A DNA stretch of 64,000 nt, from NCBI RefSeq assembly GCF_040881935.1, contig NZ_JBBECH010000078.1, positions 7,312 to 71,311 on the forward strand, written 5' to 3'. The position numbers were made by a program, and so were the translations under genes. This stretch comes from Saccharospirillum sp040881935 (GTDB lineage Bacteria > Pseudomonadota > Gammaproteobacteria > Pseudomonadales > Natronospirillaceae). Positions 33,842 to 42,287 of the stretch are shown one piece after another. Positions within the stretch are counted from its first letter, which is position 1. Each line of letters opens with the position of its first letter. The notes beneath the pieces were generated by a model. It saw nothing but the letters and a program-made list of their open reading frames with translations, ran no database searches and was not told where the DNA came from.

Positions 33842-34714
33842 ATGAGCAACCCCGACCAGACCCAACGCTTTTTGTTCGACAACACCCATATCCGGGGTGA
33901 AATCACCGGGTTACAGCGCAGTTACCAGGAGGTGCTGGCCAAACACAATTACCCCGAACCGGTGCGTCTGCTGCTGGGTGAGTTCATGGCGGCGGTGGCG
34001 TTGCTCAGTGACACGCTGAAATTCGATGGCACGTTGAGCCTGCAGGTTCGGGGCGCTGGCCAGGTGCGTATGTTAATGGCCGAATGCCGCGACAACAGAG
34101 CCCTGCGCGCCATTGCTCAATATAACGATGATTTCAGCGCCGATCAGGCGTTACTCGGTAACGGCCAGTTAGCGATCACCATTGAACCCAAAAACGGTAA
34201 GCGCTACCAGGGCATTGTGTCGATCAACGATGGTGATCATAGCTTGAGCCATGCGCTGGAAGACTACTTCCGTCAATCGGAACAGATTCGCACCCGGGTC
34301 TGGCTCTTTGCCGACCCGCAGATCGCGACCGGTCTGCTGTTGCAAGCCATGCCGCACTCGGCCAGCGAGGGCAGTCTTGAGGTGGATGACGATGCCTGGA
34401 ACCGGGTGGTTCATCTGGCCGAAACGCTGACTCCGGAAGAGATGCTGACGCTCGACAACACCACGGTATTGCAGCGTCTGTTTCACGAAGAAAAGGTCCG
34501 GGTTTACGAGGCTCGATCACTCGAATTTGAGTGTACCTGCACCCGCGAACGCTGTGCCAACGCCATTCTGATGCTGGGTGAAGAGGAAGCTCAGGTTGTG
34601 TTGGCCGAGCAGGGGAAAATTCGCAGTGACTGTCAGTTTTGTCACCAGCACTATCAGTTTGGGCCAGAGGACGTTACCGAGTTATTCGAGTCCTATAAGC
34701 AACAGTTGAACTGA
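33842..34714 (+). CDS. hslO: redox-regulated chaperone Hsp33
   Basis: A 290-residue holdase activated by oxidation. The C-terminal zinc switch has C231-x-C233 and C264-x2-C267 (CTCTRERC ... CQFCH). The N-terminal core has FLFDNTHIRGEITGL and VRGAGQVRMLMAECRD. Oxidation releases zinc and unfolds the linker, exposing the substrate site. Separated from hslR by 39 nt; likely one operon. Confidence 0.96.
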   Translation: MSNPDQTQRFLFDNTHIRGEITGLQRSYQEVLAKHNYPEPVRLLLGEFMAAVALLSDTLKFDGTLSLQVRGAGQVRMLMAECRDNRALRAIAQYNDDFSADQALLGNGQLAITIEPKNGKRYQGIVSINDGDHSLSHALEDYFRQSEQIRTRVWLFADPQIATGLLLQAMPHSASEGSLEVDDDAWNRVVHLAETLTPEEMLTLDNTTVLQRLFHEEKVRVYEARSLEFECTCTRERCANAILMLGEEEAQVVLAEQGKIRSDCQFCHQHYQFGPEDVTELFESYKQQLN

Positions 34715-34752
34715 ATATTCAGCCCCGGCATCAACACCAGGGCTGCCAATCT

Positions 34753-35034
34753 TTAATCAAAGATCCGGTCACCCAACTGGTCGATCATCAACCGGGCCTT
34801 TACCAGGGTAAAGTTGCAGGCTTCGTCTTCACCGGCCACTAGGTCAGATCGAATAAAGGTATGTCGCTGCTCCGGTTCACCCGGCTTCACAATAATGCCG
34901 CTCACCCGATACTGACCACCCTCGGGAATAGGGGTAGGCGTCACCTGGTACCCCTTGTACTCAATTGTCTCACCCTTCACTTCGCGCGGGCTCGCCGGGC
35001 CACCGGCCATCGCTTTCTTTAACCATCCAAACAT
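34753..35034 (-). CDS. HlyU family protein
   Basis: A 93-residue protein of the short HlyU family (PF10115): GETIEYKGYQVTPTPIPEGGQYRVSG, then ISGxI-type strand and RHTFIRSDL. It is unrelated in fold to the ArsR-type Vibrio HlyU despite the shared name. Function unknown; small cytosolic. It converges with hslO. ATG 35034 preceded by AGGATGA. Confidence 0.82.
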   Translation of the reverse strand: MFGWLKKAMAGGPASPREVKGETIEYKGYQVTPTPIPEGGQYRVSGIIVKPGEPEQRHTFIRSDLVAGEDEACNFTLVKARLMIDQLGDRIFD

Positions 35035-35159
35035 CGTTCATCCTTACTGCTACGGCAGTCATGCTTTTTTGTTATGACGACTGAATTCAGCCACCTGTGC
35101 ACGGACTCTTGAAAAAATAGTAGACCCAGCCTCCGAAAGCCAGGATTGTACCGTCTTAT

Positions 35160-35269
35160 TGTTACCAGGGCGTCAAATACACTGCACCAACTGTAAAGTT
35201 AAGTTACTGAGTCGGGTGTTAAGCTCGAACGGGATTCTAAAAGTGTTACTGACACTTTCCAAGTGTTAC
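35160..35269 (+). promoter_or_regulatory. candidate upstream activator sites for the sigma54 promoter
   Basis: TGTTAC occurs at 35160-35165, 35244-35249 and 35264-35269; the last two lie in AAGTGTTAC direct repeats 20 bp apart, and AAGTGTTACTGACACTT is a near-palindrome. They lie about 110-215 bp upstream of the -24/-12 promoter, as expected for an NtrC-type activator. TGTTAC/GTAACA half-sites are known for CbrB in Pseudomonas; the match here is suggestive. The AT-rich segment between (35315-35372) could bind IHF. Confidence 0.5.
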
Positions 35270-35375
35270 CTATACACACGTCAGTTCCGTGTAAAGCGAT
35301 CTCACAATGGATACCTTCTGGTCAATTTTTGATCTATTATTTTTAAGTCATTGTTTTATATGAATTTTTTAAAAC

Positions 35376-35391
35376 TGGCACGCAGACTGCA
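35376..35391 (+). promoter_or_regulatory. sigma54 (RpoN) promoter
   Basis: TGGCACG-CAGA-CTGCA, preceded by C, matches the consensus YTGGCACG-N4-TTGCW at all but one low-weight position, with the invariant GG and GC 10 nt apart. Predicted start of transcription is near 35402. No coding gene starts within 400 bp, so the product is probably an RNA. Confidence 0.82.
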
Positions 35392-35401
35392 ATCTTATAC
35401 G

Positions 35402-35619
35402 CACAACGATAAAGACACCCACAAACAAAAACAAAAACAGGGTGAGATAAGAACGATACGTGCCTGCCCAAAAACAATAACAAGGGCACAGTTTTTATTT
35501 AGGGCCTTCTAAAAACAACAACAGGGCCAGCTTAGCTGTTTAGCTAATCACGTGTTTATAACGCGCTTTATCCGCATCGATTCTCTGTACTGATCGAGTC
35601 GCCCCATCCGGGCGATTTT
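35402..35619 (+). ncRNA. putative sigma54-dependent, Hfq-titrating small RNA (CrcZ-like)
   Basis: A gene-free stretch of about 218 nt between a sigma54 promoter and an intrinsic terminator. It carries three A-rich motifs, ACAAACAAAAACAAAAACAG (35421-35440), CAAAAACAATAACAAGGG (about 35469-35485) and TAAAAACAACAACAGGG (about 35510-35525), each containing AANAANAA and ending in GGG. This is the architecture of Pseudomonas CrcZ/CrcY, which sequester Hfq (with Crc) to relieve catabolite repression under CbrB-RpoN control. No open frame of note. The 5' end is predicted from the promoter; sequence homology to CrcZ is not claimed. Confidence 0.68.
35599..35619 (+). terminator. intrinsic terminator of the putative sRNA
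   Basis: TCGCCC (35599-35604), a 5-nt loop CATCC, GGGCGA (35610-35615) and TTTT. The remaining 188 bp to the next gene show nothing recognisable. Confidence 0.72.
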
Positions 35620-35807
35620 GCTGTGTCTGGCTATTTTGCCTCGCTGTTGAACCTCACTCGCTGGCCTACCTTCAGGCTTGCAACACGTCCATTGCTTTGC
35701 TCGTAACGCCGACGTGACATTTCATTCGGGTGTCTCCGTTGCCCCTGGCCTGTGCAGTACCCTGGTGAAAGCCTAAGGTAATCCCATGCTTTCCACAGGA
35801 GACTTGA

Positions 35808-36653
35808 ATGAAACTGCATGCCCTGCTCGGAAACTCCCAGAAGCTGGACGGTGGCGCCATGTTTGGCAATGCGCCCAAGGCACTGTGGGAGCGCTGGTTA
35901 CCCAGCGATGACCAAAACCGCATTGACCTCAACTGCCGTTGCCTTCTGGTTCAGGAGGCTGGCCGGAACATTTTGTTTGAAACGGGTGTGGGGGCTTTCT
36001 TTCCGCCGGATCTGCGCAGTCGTTACGGGGTTCAGGAAGAGCGCCATTGTTTGCTTGAGGCTCTGGCCGACATAGACCTGGGGCCCGATGACATCAACAT
36101 CGTTGTGCTCTCCCACCTGCATTTCGATCACGCCGGTGGCCTGCTCAGTGCCTGGCAGGAAGGCCGGTCACCGCAGCTGGTATTCAGCAACGCCTGGTTC
36201 ATCGTCGGGGAGCAAGCCTGGCAACGGGCCATACAGCCGCACCCGCGCGACAAAGCTTCGTTTATTCCCGAGTTACCTGCTTTGCTTGAGGCCTCGGGTC
36301 GGCTTGAGCGCATTAACGGAACCCGCTCGAAACGACTGGGTGATGCCTATCGCTTTCACTTCAGCGATGGCCATACCCCGGGCATGCTATTGACGGAGAT
36401 TCAGACCGATGACGGCCCGCTGGTGTTTGCGGCCGATCTAATACCCGGCAAAGCCTGGGTGCACCTGCCGATTACCATGGGTTATGACCGTTTTCCGGAG
36501 GCTCTGATCGATGAAAAACGCCGCTTGCTGTCTGACTTGGCCCAACGAAACGGACGGTTGTTCTTTACCCACGACCCGAACATTGCTTCGGGCCGGGTGG
36601 TTAAAGATGAGAAAGGGCGGTTCACTCTGGCCGACGAAGCCGTGGTTATCTGA
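35808..36653 (+). CDS. MBL-fold metallohydrolase
   Basis: A 281-residue metallo-beta-lactamase-fold protein. The metal motif HLHFDH spans 103-108, followed by GGLLSAW; later ligands are H in DGHTPGMLL and D in FAADLIPGKAWVH. An H near FFTHDPN completes the set. Relatives include lactonases and glyoxalase-like hydrolases; the substrate is not determinable. AGGAGAC lies upstream of ATG 35808. Monocistronic, ending at a bidirectional hairpin. Confidence 0.88.
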   Translation: MKLHALLGNSQKLDGGAMFGNAPKALWERWLPSDDQNRIDLNCRCLLVQEAGRNILFETGVGAFFPPDLRSRYGVQEERHCLLEALADIDLGPDDINIVVLSHLHFDHAGGLLSAWQEGRSPQLVFSNAWFIVGEQAWQRAIQPHPRDKASFIPELPALLEASGRLERINGTRSKRLGDAYRFHFSDGHTPGMLLTEIQTDDGPLVFAADLIPGKAWVHLPITMGYDRFPEALIDEKRRLLSDLAQRNGRLFFTHDPNIASGRVVKDEKGRFTLADEAVVI

Positions 36654-36667
36654 ACGGCTATTTGACT

Positions 36668-36693
36668 ATCGGGTCAGCCAAGCCTGACCCGAT
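36668..36693. terminator. hairpin between convergent MBL and LysE genes
   Basis: A perfect 10-bp stem ATCGGGTCAG / CTGACCCGAT with a 6-nt loop sits 15 nt after the MBL stop and 24 nt beyond the end of the LysE gene. T-tracts are weak on both sides. Confidence 0.55.
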
Positions 36694-36716
36694 TGCTTGC
36701 TTCAGGAAAAGACGGA

Positions 36717-37331
36717 TCAATTAAGAATCGACACCACCAGCCGACCCGCCAGAGTGACGAGAATGACTCCGAAAATCCGCTCGAACCACACCGAATAGCG
36801 CTTCAGCCGCGCAAGCCAGGTGGGTGTGGAAAACAGCCAGGCCACCACCAGATACCAGCCGCCATCGATCATCATGGCGGTGGCGGCATAGCCCAGTTTG
36901 GCCAGCACCGAGGTATCGGCACCGACTACCTGACTGAACAAGGCGATAAAAAACACCGCTACTTTGGGGTTCAGAAATACCACCAGAAAACCATCCCGGG
37001 CGGCGCTGGCGGTCGTGGGTACGTCTGGCAATTCGGCGTTGGAGTTGGCCCGGGCGCGCAGCCCCTTTACACCCAGCCAGGCCAAATAGAGAGCCCCGCC
37101 CCACTGCAAGGCGGTGAAGGCCAAAGGTGAGGCGGTGATCAGCGCAGCCAGCCCAAAAATACTCAGCAGGGCGTAGAGCCCGATGCCCATACCGTGCGTA
37201 AGCGCAACAACGACGCCATTGCGGCGCCCACCCGCCAGGGTTTGCTTTAGCACTACAGCGAGCGACGGGCCCGGCGACATGGCGCCCAACATACAAATAC
37301 TCACCACCGCCAACCAGGTCGTCCAGGTCAC
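36717..37331 (-). CDS. LysE/RhtB family amino-acid exporter
   Basis: A 204-residue inner-membrane protein with about six helices. The family signature near the N-terminus is GAMSPGPSLAVVLKQTLAGGRRNG (16-39 region), with GAALYLAWLGVKGLRA-like (here GGALYLAWLGVKGLRAR) and GFLVVFLNPKVAVFF. LysE/RhtB proteins export lysine, threonine, homoserine lactone or other amino acids; specificity is not predictable. Confidence 0.9.
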   Translation of the reverse strand: MTWTTWLAVVSICMLGAMSPGPSLAVVLKQTLAGGRRNGVVVALTHGMGIGLYALLSIFGLAALITASPLAFTALQWGGALYLAWLGVKGLRARANSNAELPDVPTTASAARDGFLVVFLNPKVAVFFIALFSQVVGADTSVLAKLGYAATAMMIDGGWYLVVAWLFSTPTWLARLKRYSVWFERIFGVILVTLAGRLVVSILN

Positions 37332-37517
37332 AGTTCACCTCTACAAAGTGTTGATTTGATCATCGGAATTCGGATTACAGCGACCCGGTCGCTGATACCC
37401 TGTCAGACTAACCAATGCCAGGGGCAAAGTCATCCGCTTGAACAGCCAGTGTCTTCGAGCTGTCACCCCTCACCCCGAGCAACCTGACGCGCACCGGATA
37501 CCGGGTTAATAATGGGG

Positions 37518-37946
37518 TTAAACGGGCCAGCGCATGCAGTATTGTGCGTTTGGCCCGTCTGTCGGAGCCTCCGTTTCCGGAACAATTTCGAACCCCATCG
37601 CAAAATAAAAACGCTGCGCCTGATAGTTCTCCTGAAAGACCTTAACCCGCAACTCATCGTGCAACTGCTTCACATGTTCGACCAGCTGGCGGCCAATACC
37701 CTGGCGCTGATGATCCACCTTGATGAACAAGCCGTTGATTCGCGTACCTTCCAAAGCAATGTAGCCGGCTATATCTCCGTGTCGCTCCCACAAAAATGCC
37801 TGCTCCAGTGGTAGCCGGTGCTCGCGCAGGTGTCGCATGTCACGGGCGATATAGTCCGGGTCGATGAAGGGATGGGCGATCAGGCTGGCATCGTGGTACA
37901 GCTCGGCCAGTTCATAAAAGTCGGTATTGGTGGCGTGTCGGATCAT
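37518..37946 (-). CDS. GNAT family N-acetyltransferase (YjaB-like)
   Basis: A 142-residue GNAT: HPFIDPDYIARDM near the N-terminus, acetyl-CoA loop DHQRQGIGRQLVEHV and a C-terminal FYFAMGFE and YCMRW. The layout resembles YjaB-type acetyltransferases. Substrate unknown. AGGAGTG precedes its ATG. Confidence 0.82.
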   Translation of the reverse strand: MIRHATNTDFYELAELYHDASLIAHPFIDPDYIARDMRHLREHRLPLEQAFLWERHGDIAGYIALEGTRINGLFIKVDHQRQGIGRQLVEHVKQLHDELRVKVFQENYQAQRFYFAMGFEIVPETEAPTDGPNAQYCMRWPV

Positions 37947-38033
37947 TGGTCACTCCTGCCCACACAGGGCTTCCTTAACTGGCCAGAGAGGGTAGTGGCC
38001 AGTCTAGCAGTAAGGTCCGGTTTCACCATCCAT

Positions 38034-38084
38034 AAAAAAACTCCCGTTTACGCTCCTTTGATAAAGGAGTTAAACGGGAGTTTT
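38034..38084. terminator. strong bidirectional intrinsic terminator
   Basis: A long stem: CTCCCGTTTA (38041-38050) with TAAACGGGAG (38071-38080), and inner CTCCTTT / AAAGGAG, flanked by seven A on the left and TTTT on the right. On the minus strand the run becomes seven T, so it ends the fbpA transcript. Confidence 0.92.
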
Positions 38085-38136
38085 AGTACAGGCCAGACCG
38101 GAGCCTGGCACTAGCAGTCAGTCGTCAGACGGTATT

Positions 38137-39165
38137 TCAGCGCCAGCCGACGCGGTCAAAAATACGCACGGCCGTAGGGTTATTCTCGCCCAGAGCGCTG
38201 ATGTTCACATCGTCGCGATTAAAGTTGCCAAAAGATTCCAGCACCGGATCACGCTTGACGGACTCAACCACCGGGAACTCGTTGTTGCCCTGTGCGAAAA
38301 TTTCCTGTGCCGCATCGGACGCCAGGAATTCGAGCAAGCGCACCGCATTGTCACGGTTCGGCGCAGTCGCAACAACACCGGCCCCGCCGACGTTCACGTG
38401 AGTACCGCGACCGTCCTGATTCGGGAAGATGATTCCGACACGCCGTGCCTGTTCGCGGTCTGACACGTCATCTGATTTGAGCAAACGAACATAGTAGTAA
38501 TGGTTCGCGATTGCGACGTCACACTCGCCAGCGGCTACGCCAAGAATCTGATCCGTGTCGCCACCCTGGGGCTGACGGGCCATGTTGTCCACAATGCCCT
38601 GAGCCCATTCCTCGGCTGCTTCTTCGCCATGGTGCTCAACCAGAGAGGCCAGCAGTGACTGGTTGTAGATGTTGCTCGAAGAACGAATGCAAACTTCACC
38701 TTCCCAGCGAGACTCGGCAAGGTCTTCATAGGATGCAATGTCAGCAGGGTTGACCGTCTCGCGGTTGTAGTAGATGGCGCGCGCGCGCTGGCTGAAACCG
38801 AACCACAGACCCTCGGGGTGCTGCATGGCTTCTGGCAGCCGGTCTTCCAGCACATCGGAGTCAACACTCTGGAAGATGCCTTCCTGCTCGGCGCGCCAGA
38901 GGCGACCGGCGTCTACCGTCATCATCACGTCGGCCGGGCTTGCCACACCTTCGCGTTTGATGCGCTCAATCAACTGATCGGAGTCGCCTTCGATCACATT
39001 GACTTCAATACCGGTTTTCTCTGTAAATGCGCTGTACAGAGCCTCATCCGAGTCGTAATGACGGGCAGAGTACACATTCACTTCCTCTGCAAGGGCGCTA
39101 CTGCCCAGGACGGCACCCGCCACGGCGGCCACCAGAATTCGTTTTGCTACAACAACATTACTCAT
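38137..39165 (-). CDS. fbpA: Fe(III) ABC transporter periplasmic binding protein
   Basis: A 342-residue periplasmic iron-binding protein. Signal peptide cleaves near ALA|EE (26). Mature start VNVYSARHYDSDEALYSAF, and the metal-ligand tyrosine cluster NHYYYVRL, are typical of the FutA/IdiA/FbpA class. Delivers ferric iron to the FbpBC transporter. A Fur-like site lies upstream between it and divergent fbpC. GGGAGC precedes the ATG. Confidence 0.93.
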   Translation of the reverse strand: MSNVVVAKRILVAAVAGAVLGSSALAEEVNVYSARHYDSDEALYSAFTEKTGIEVNVIEGDSDQLIERIKREGVASPADVMMTVDAGRLWRAEQEGIFQSVDSDVLEDRLPEAMQHPEGLWFGFSQRARAIYYNRETVNPADIASYEDLAESRWEGEVCIRSSSNIYNQSLLASLVEHHGEEAAEEWAQGIVDNMARQPQGGDTDQILGVAAGECDVAIANHYYYVRLLKSDDVSDREQARRVGIIFPNQDGRGTHVNVGGAGVVATAPNRDNAVRLLEFLASDAAQEIFAQGNNEFPVVESVKRDPVLESFGNFNRDDVNISALGENNPTAVRIFDRVGWR

Positions 39166-39206
39166 TTCATGCTCCCAACATCAACCATATTTCAGTTATC
39201 AAACAC

Positions 39207-39225
39207 ACTAATGATAACAATTTTT
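39207..39225. promoter_or_regulatory. Fur-box-like site
   Basis: ACTAATGATAACAATTTTT matches the 19-bp Fur consensus at 13 positions and lies 42 nt upstream of the fbpA ATG. A second partial match, GGTTATCATTC (about 39293-39303), lies 35 nt before the fbpC start. Iron repression of both divergent genes is the expected outcome. Confidence 0.6.
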
Positions 39226-39337
39226 ATTCGCGCTTAGATTTAACCACCGGAACAGACCGCCGTCAACACTCAAGACAATTGACACTGATTTAGGTTATCA
39301 TTCGCTAAATAGTCGCGTTAATGTGCCTGTGCATCCC

Positions 39338-40501
39338 ATGACATTATTCACCGCCAAACAACCCTCTTTCGAGCAGCCCGGCGCCGCAACAAACCCGGTG
39401 CCGGCGCTGGAACTGCGTAACGTTGCTCATTGCTATAGTGAGGGCGCCCTGGCGGTCAGTGACGTGTCTCTATCGCTGCGGTCTGGCGAAGTGGTGTGTC
39501 TGCTGGGGCCTTCCGGGTGCGGGAAAACCACCCTGTTAAGGCTGGTCGCCGGGCTGGAAGCATTGCAGACTGGGGAGATTCATATCGAAGGTGAACTCAA
39601 GGCCAGAGGCGGCGGCCAGCAGACACCGCCCGAAAAGCGCAATGTTGGCCTGGCGTTTCAGGATTCAGCCTTGTTTCCGCACCTCACCGTGCTCGATAAC
39701 GTCACCTTCGGCCTGCGTCATCTGTCCGCCATAAAACGCCAGGAACGCGGCATGTCGTTGCTGGGCAAGCTGGGCATGGCGAACCACGCGACCTCATTTC
39801 CGCACCTGTTGTCCGGTGGTCAGCAGCAACGGGTGGCACTGGCACGGGCGCTGGCGCCTGCTCCCCAGGTCATGCTGCTCGACGAACCCTTTTCCAGCCT
39901 CGACAGCCGGCTCAGAGACCAGATTCGCGACGATACCTTGCACGTACTGAAATCGGTAAATGCCGCCACCCTGCTGGTAACGCACGATCCGGAAGAGGCC
40001 ATGTTCATGGCCGACCGCATTTTCCTGATGCGCGATGGCAAGCTGGTTCAAGCCGGGACGCCCACCGAGCTTTACACCCAGCCAAAAACGCCCTTTGTGG
40101 CCACCTTCTTTGGCACCGTGAATGAGCTTGATGGCGTTGTCTGCAACGGTCATGTCGCCACACCCGCGGGCCGGGTGGCGACTCCGAATCTCGAGGAAGC
40201 CACGGCGGTCAGCGTCTACATTCGCCCTGAAGCACTGACGGTAAAGCCGATCGGTAGCCCGACCGAGGAGGACCACCACCGTCACAGCCATGTGCTGATG
40301 TCCCGCCTGCTGGGGCCGGTGAGCCTTATTCACCTGTGTGCACACAGCACCGGCAGCACCACCGAAGTGCATCTGCACGCCCGCGTGCCCGGGGTGTTCC
40401 TGCCAACACCCGGTCAGCCGGTTCGTCTTGAATTGAACCCGGACCTGGTGTTTGTATTCCCCCGCTACCCAGCTGCCGTTTCCGGCGAACGAGCCGAATA
40501 A
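39338..40501 (+). CDS. fbpC: Fe(III) ABC transporter ATP-binding protein
   Basis: An ABC ATPase of about 387 residues. Walker A GPSGCGKTTLL, Q-loop LAFQDSALFPHL, signature LSGGQQQRVALARAL, Walker B VMLLDEPFSSLD and H-loop THDPEEAM. A C-terminal TOBE-like domain (about 275-385) marks the FbpC/PotA type. ATG 39338 is preferred over in-frame GTG 39323; neither has a good ribosome-binding site. Divergent from fbpA and convergent with fbpB. Confidence 0.92.
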   Translation: MTLFTAKQPSFEQPGAATNPVPALELRNVAHCYSEGALAVSDVSLSLRSGEVVCLLGPSGCGKTTLLRLVAGLEALQTGEIHIEGELKARGGGQQTPPEKRNVGLAFQDSALFPHLTVLDNVTFGLRHLSAIKRQERGMSLLGKLGMANHATSFPHLLSGGQQQRVALARALAPAPQVMLLDEPFSSLDSRLRDQIRDDTLHVLKSVNAATLLVTHDPEEAMFMADRIFLMRDGKLVQAGTPTELYTQPKTPFVATFFGTVNELDGVVCNGHVATPAGRVATPNLEEATAVSVYIRPEALTVKPIGSPTEEDHHRHSHVLMSRLLGPVSLIHLCAHSTGSTTEVHLHARVPGVFLPTPGQPVRLELNPDLVFVFPRYPAAVSGERAE

Positions 40502-40524
40502 CCGACCTGCCGCCTATCGCCCGG

Positions 40525-42204
40525 TCAGCGCCCCGGGCGCGAGCGACGCATCGCAATACTCAACAAAATCACCGGTATGATTCCGACCGCGACGATGGCC
40601 AGCGACGCCGTCGACGCTTCAGCAAGGCGTTCGTCGGACGCCAGGTTATGGGCGCGTATGGCCAGGGTGTCGAAGTTGAATGGCCGCAGAATCACCGTCG
40701 CCGGCAACTCTTTCATCACATCGACGAACACCAGGATGCCCGCGGCAAACAAGCTGCCCTTCATGATCGGGGTATGCACCCGGCGCAGCGTTCCGCCAGC
40801 GGTCTGACCCAGCGTTCGGGAAGCGGCATCCATGGTCGGGGTTACCTTGCCCAGGCTCGCTTCCACGGTGTTAAAGGAGACCGCGAGAAACCGCACAATA
40901 TAGGCGTAGATCAGCACGAAGACGGAACCACTGAAAATCAGCCCGATGATGGCGCCGAAATAGTCGCGGGTGAACAGATTCAACTGCCGGTCCATCCAGG
41001 CCAGCGGAATCAGAATCCCCACGGCTACGACTGACCCCGGAATGGCATACCCCATGGCCGCTGTTCGGGTTGCCAGGCGCGTCGCCGGGCCCTGTTGCAG
41101 ACGCGCGCCGTAACTGAGCAGCACCGCCAGCAGCACCGCGGCGGCGGCGGCCAGAGCCCCCAGCACCAGAGTATTGCGAGCGTACTCAAAAAACGGCCAT
41201 CCCCACCGCGAATCACCGGTCTCTATCGCCATCCAACCCAGCAGCAGGCTTGGCAACACGAACCCGACCGTGACCGGCACCGCACAGACAGCCCAGGCCA
41301 GCCAGGCTCGCCAGCCGCGTAGCGCATACTCCGGCAACGCCTGATGCCGGCCGGACGTGTTGTAATACTGCTTCTGGCCGCGTGATGCACGCTCCAGCAA
41401 AACAACGGCAAACACAAAAGCAAGCAGACAAGCCGCCAGTTGGGCCGCCGCTACCGGCTCGCCGAGGCCAAACCAGGTGCGGTAGATACCGGTGGTGAAG
41501 GTATCAACTCCGAAAAACTGAACCGCGCCGAATTCATTCAGGGTTTCCATCAGCACCAGCGACACGCCGCCGACCAGCCCCGGGCGTGCCATTGGCACGG
41601 CAATGCGCGCAAACATTTTCCAGGGGCTCAGGCCCAGGGTACGCCCCACATCCAGCATGCCGACCGTTTGCTCCATGAATGAAGCACGCGCCAGCATGTA
41701 GACATAGGGGTAGAGCACCAGTGTAATCAGCGTGGCAGCACCGCCCAGCGAGCGAATGGCTGGAAAATAGTAATCGTCGCGCCCCCAGCCGAAGGTGTCA
41801 CGCAGCAAGGTTTGGATGGGCCCGGTGAACTGAAAGTAATCGGTATAGGCATAAGCAATAACATAGGTCGGCACCGCCAATGGCAGCAACAGCGCCCACT
41901 CGAAGAGTCGGCGGCCGGGAAAACGGCACATCACCACCAGCCAGGCGGTTCCGGTGCCAATCAGCAAGGTTCCTATGCTAACGCTGAGCGCCAGCACGAC
42001 CGTGTTCTGTACATAACGGGGAAGCACGGTACTGGCCAGATGCCCCCACACCTCTCCGGACGGGAGAAAAATATGGACCAGCACCACAACCACAGGCAGT
42101 GCCACGACCAGTGCTATCGCAAAGGTGAGCCAGGACCAAAGGTTGAACCGGGGCCGGCCAGCACCGACTTTATTGCCCGGCAGAGCTCCTGTCGTCTGCG
42201 ACAC
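40525..42204 (-). CDS. fbpB: Fe(III) ABC transporter permease
   Basis: A 559-residue inner-membrane permease with two fused halves, each ending in a binding-protein-dependent transport motif (first half LGLSPWKMFARIAVPMARPG; second TLGQTAGGTLRRVHTPIMKG, near residue 500). About 12 helices. GTG 42204 has GAGGTC 6 nt upstream and is preferred over a GTG 81 nt further out. It is transcribed toward fbpC with 23 nt between stops, so it is not in the same operon as either partner. Confidence 0.9.
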   Translation of the reverse strand: MSQTTGALPGNKVGAGRPRFNLWSWLTFAIALVVALPVVVVLVHIFLPSGEVWGHLASTVLPRYVQNTVVLALSVSIGTLLIGTGTAWLVVMCRFPGRRLFEWALLLPLAVPTYVIAYAYTDYFQFTGPIQTLLRDTFGWGRDDYYFPAIRSLGGAATLITLVLYPYVYMLARASFMEQTVGMLDVGRTLGLSPWKMFARIAVPMARPGLVGGVSLVLMETLNEFGAVQFFGVDTFTTGIYRTWFGLGEPVAAAQLAACLLAFVFAVVLLERASRGQKQYYNTSGRHQALPEYALRGWRAWLAWAVCAVPVTVGFVLPSLLLGWMAIETGDSRWGWPFFEYARNTLVLGALAAAAAVLLAVLLSYGARLQQGPATRLATRTAAMGYAIPGSVVAVGILIPLAWMDRQLNLFTRDYFGAIIGLIFSGSVFVLIYAYIVRFLAVSFNTVEASLGKVTPTMDAASRTLGQTAGGTLRRVHTPIMKGSLFAAGILVFVDVMKELPATVILRPFNFDTLAIRAHNLASDERLAEASTASLAIVAVGIIPVILLSIAMRRSRPGR

Positions 42205-42287
42205 AGTTGACCTCGACCTCGAATGGAAGAAAGAGAAAGGGCGGGAGTATAGAGAATGAGGCCTTCCCTGACCATGAGTTAGCACCT

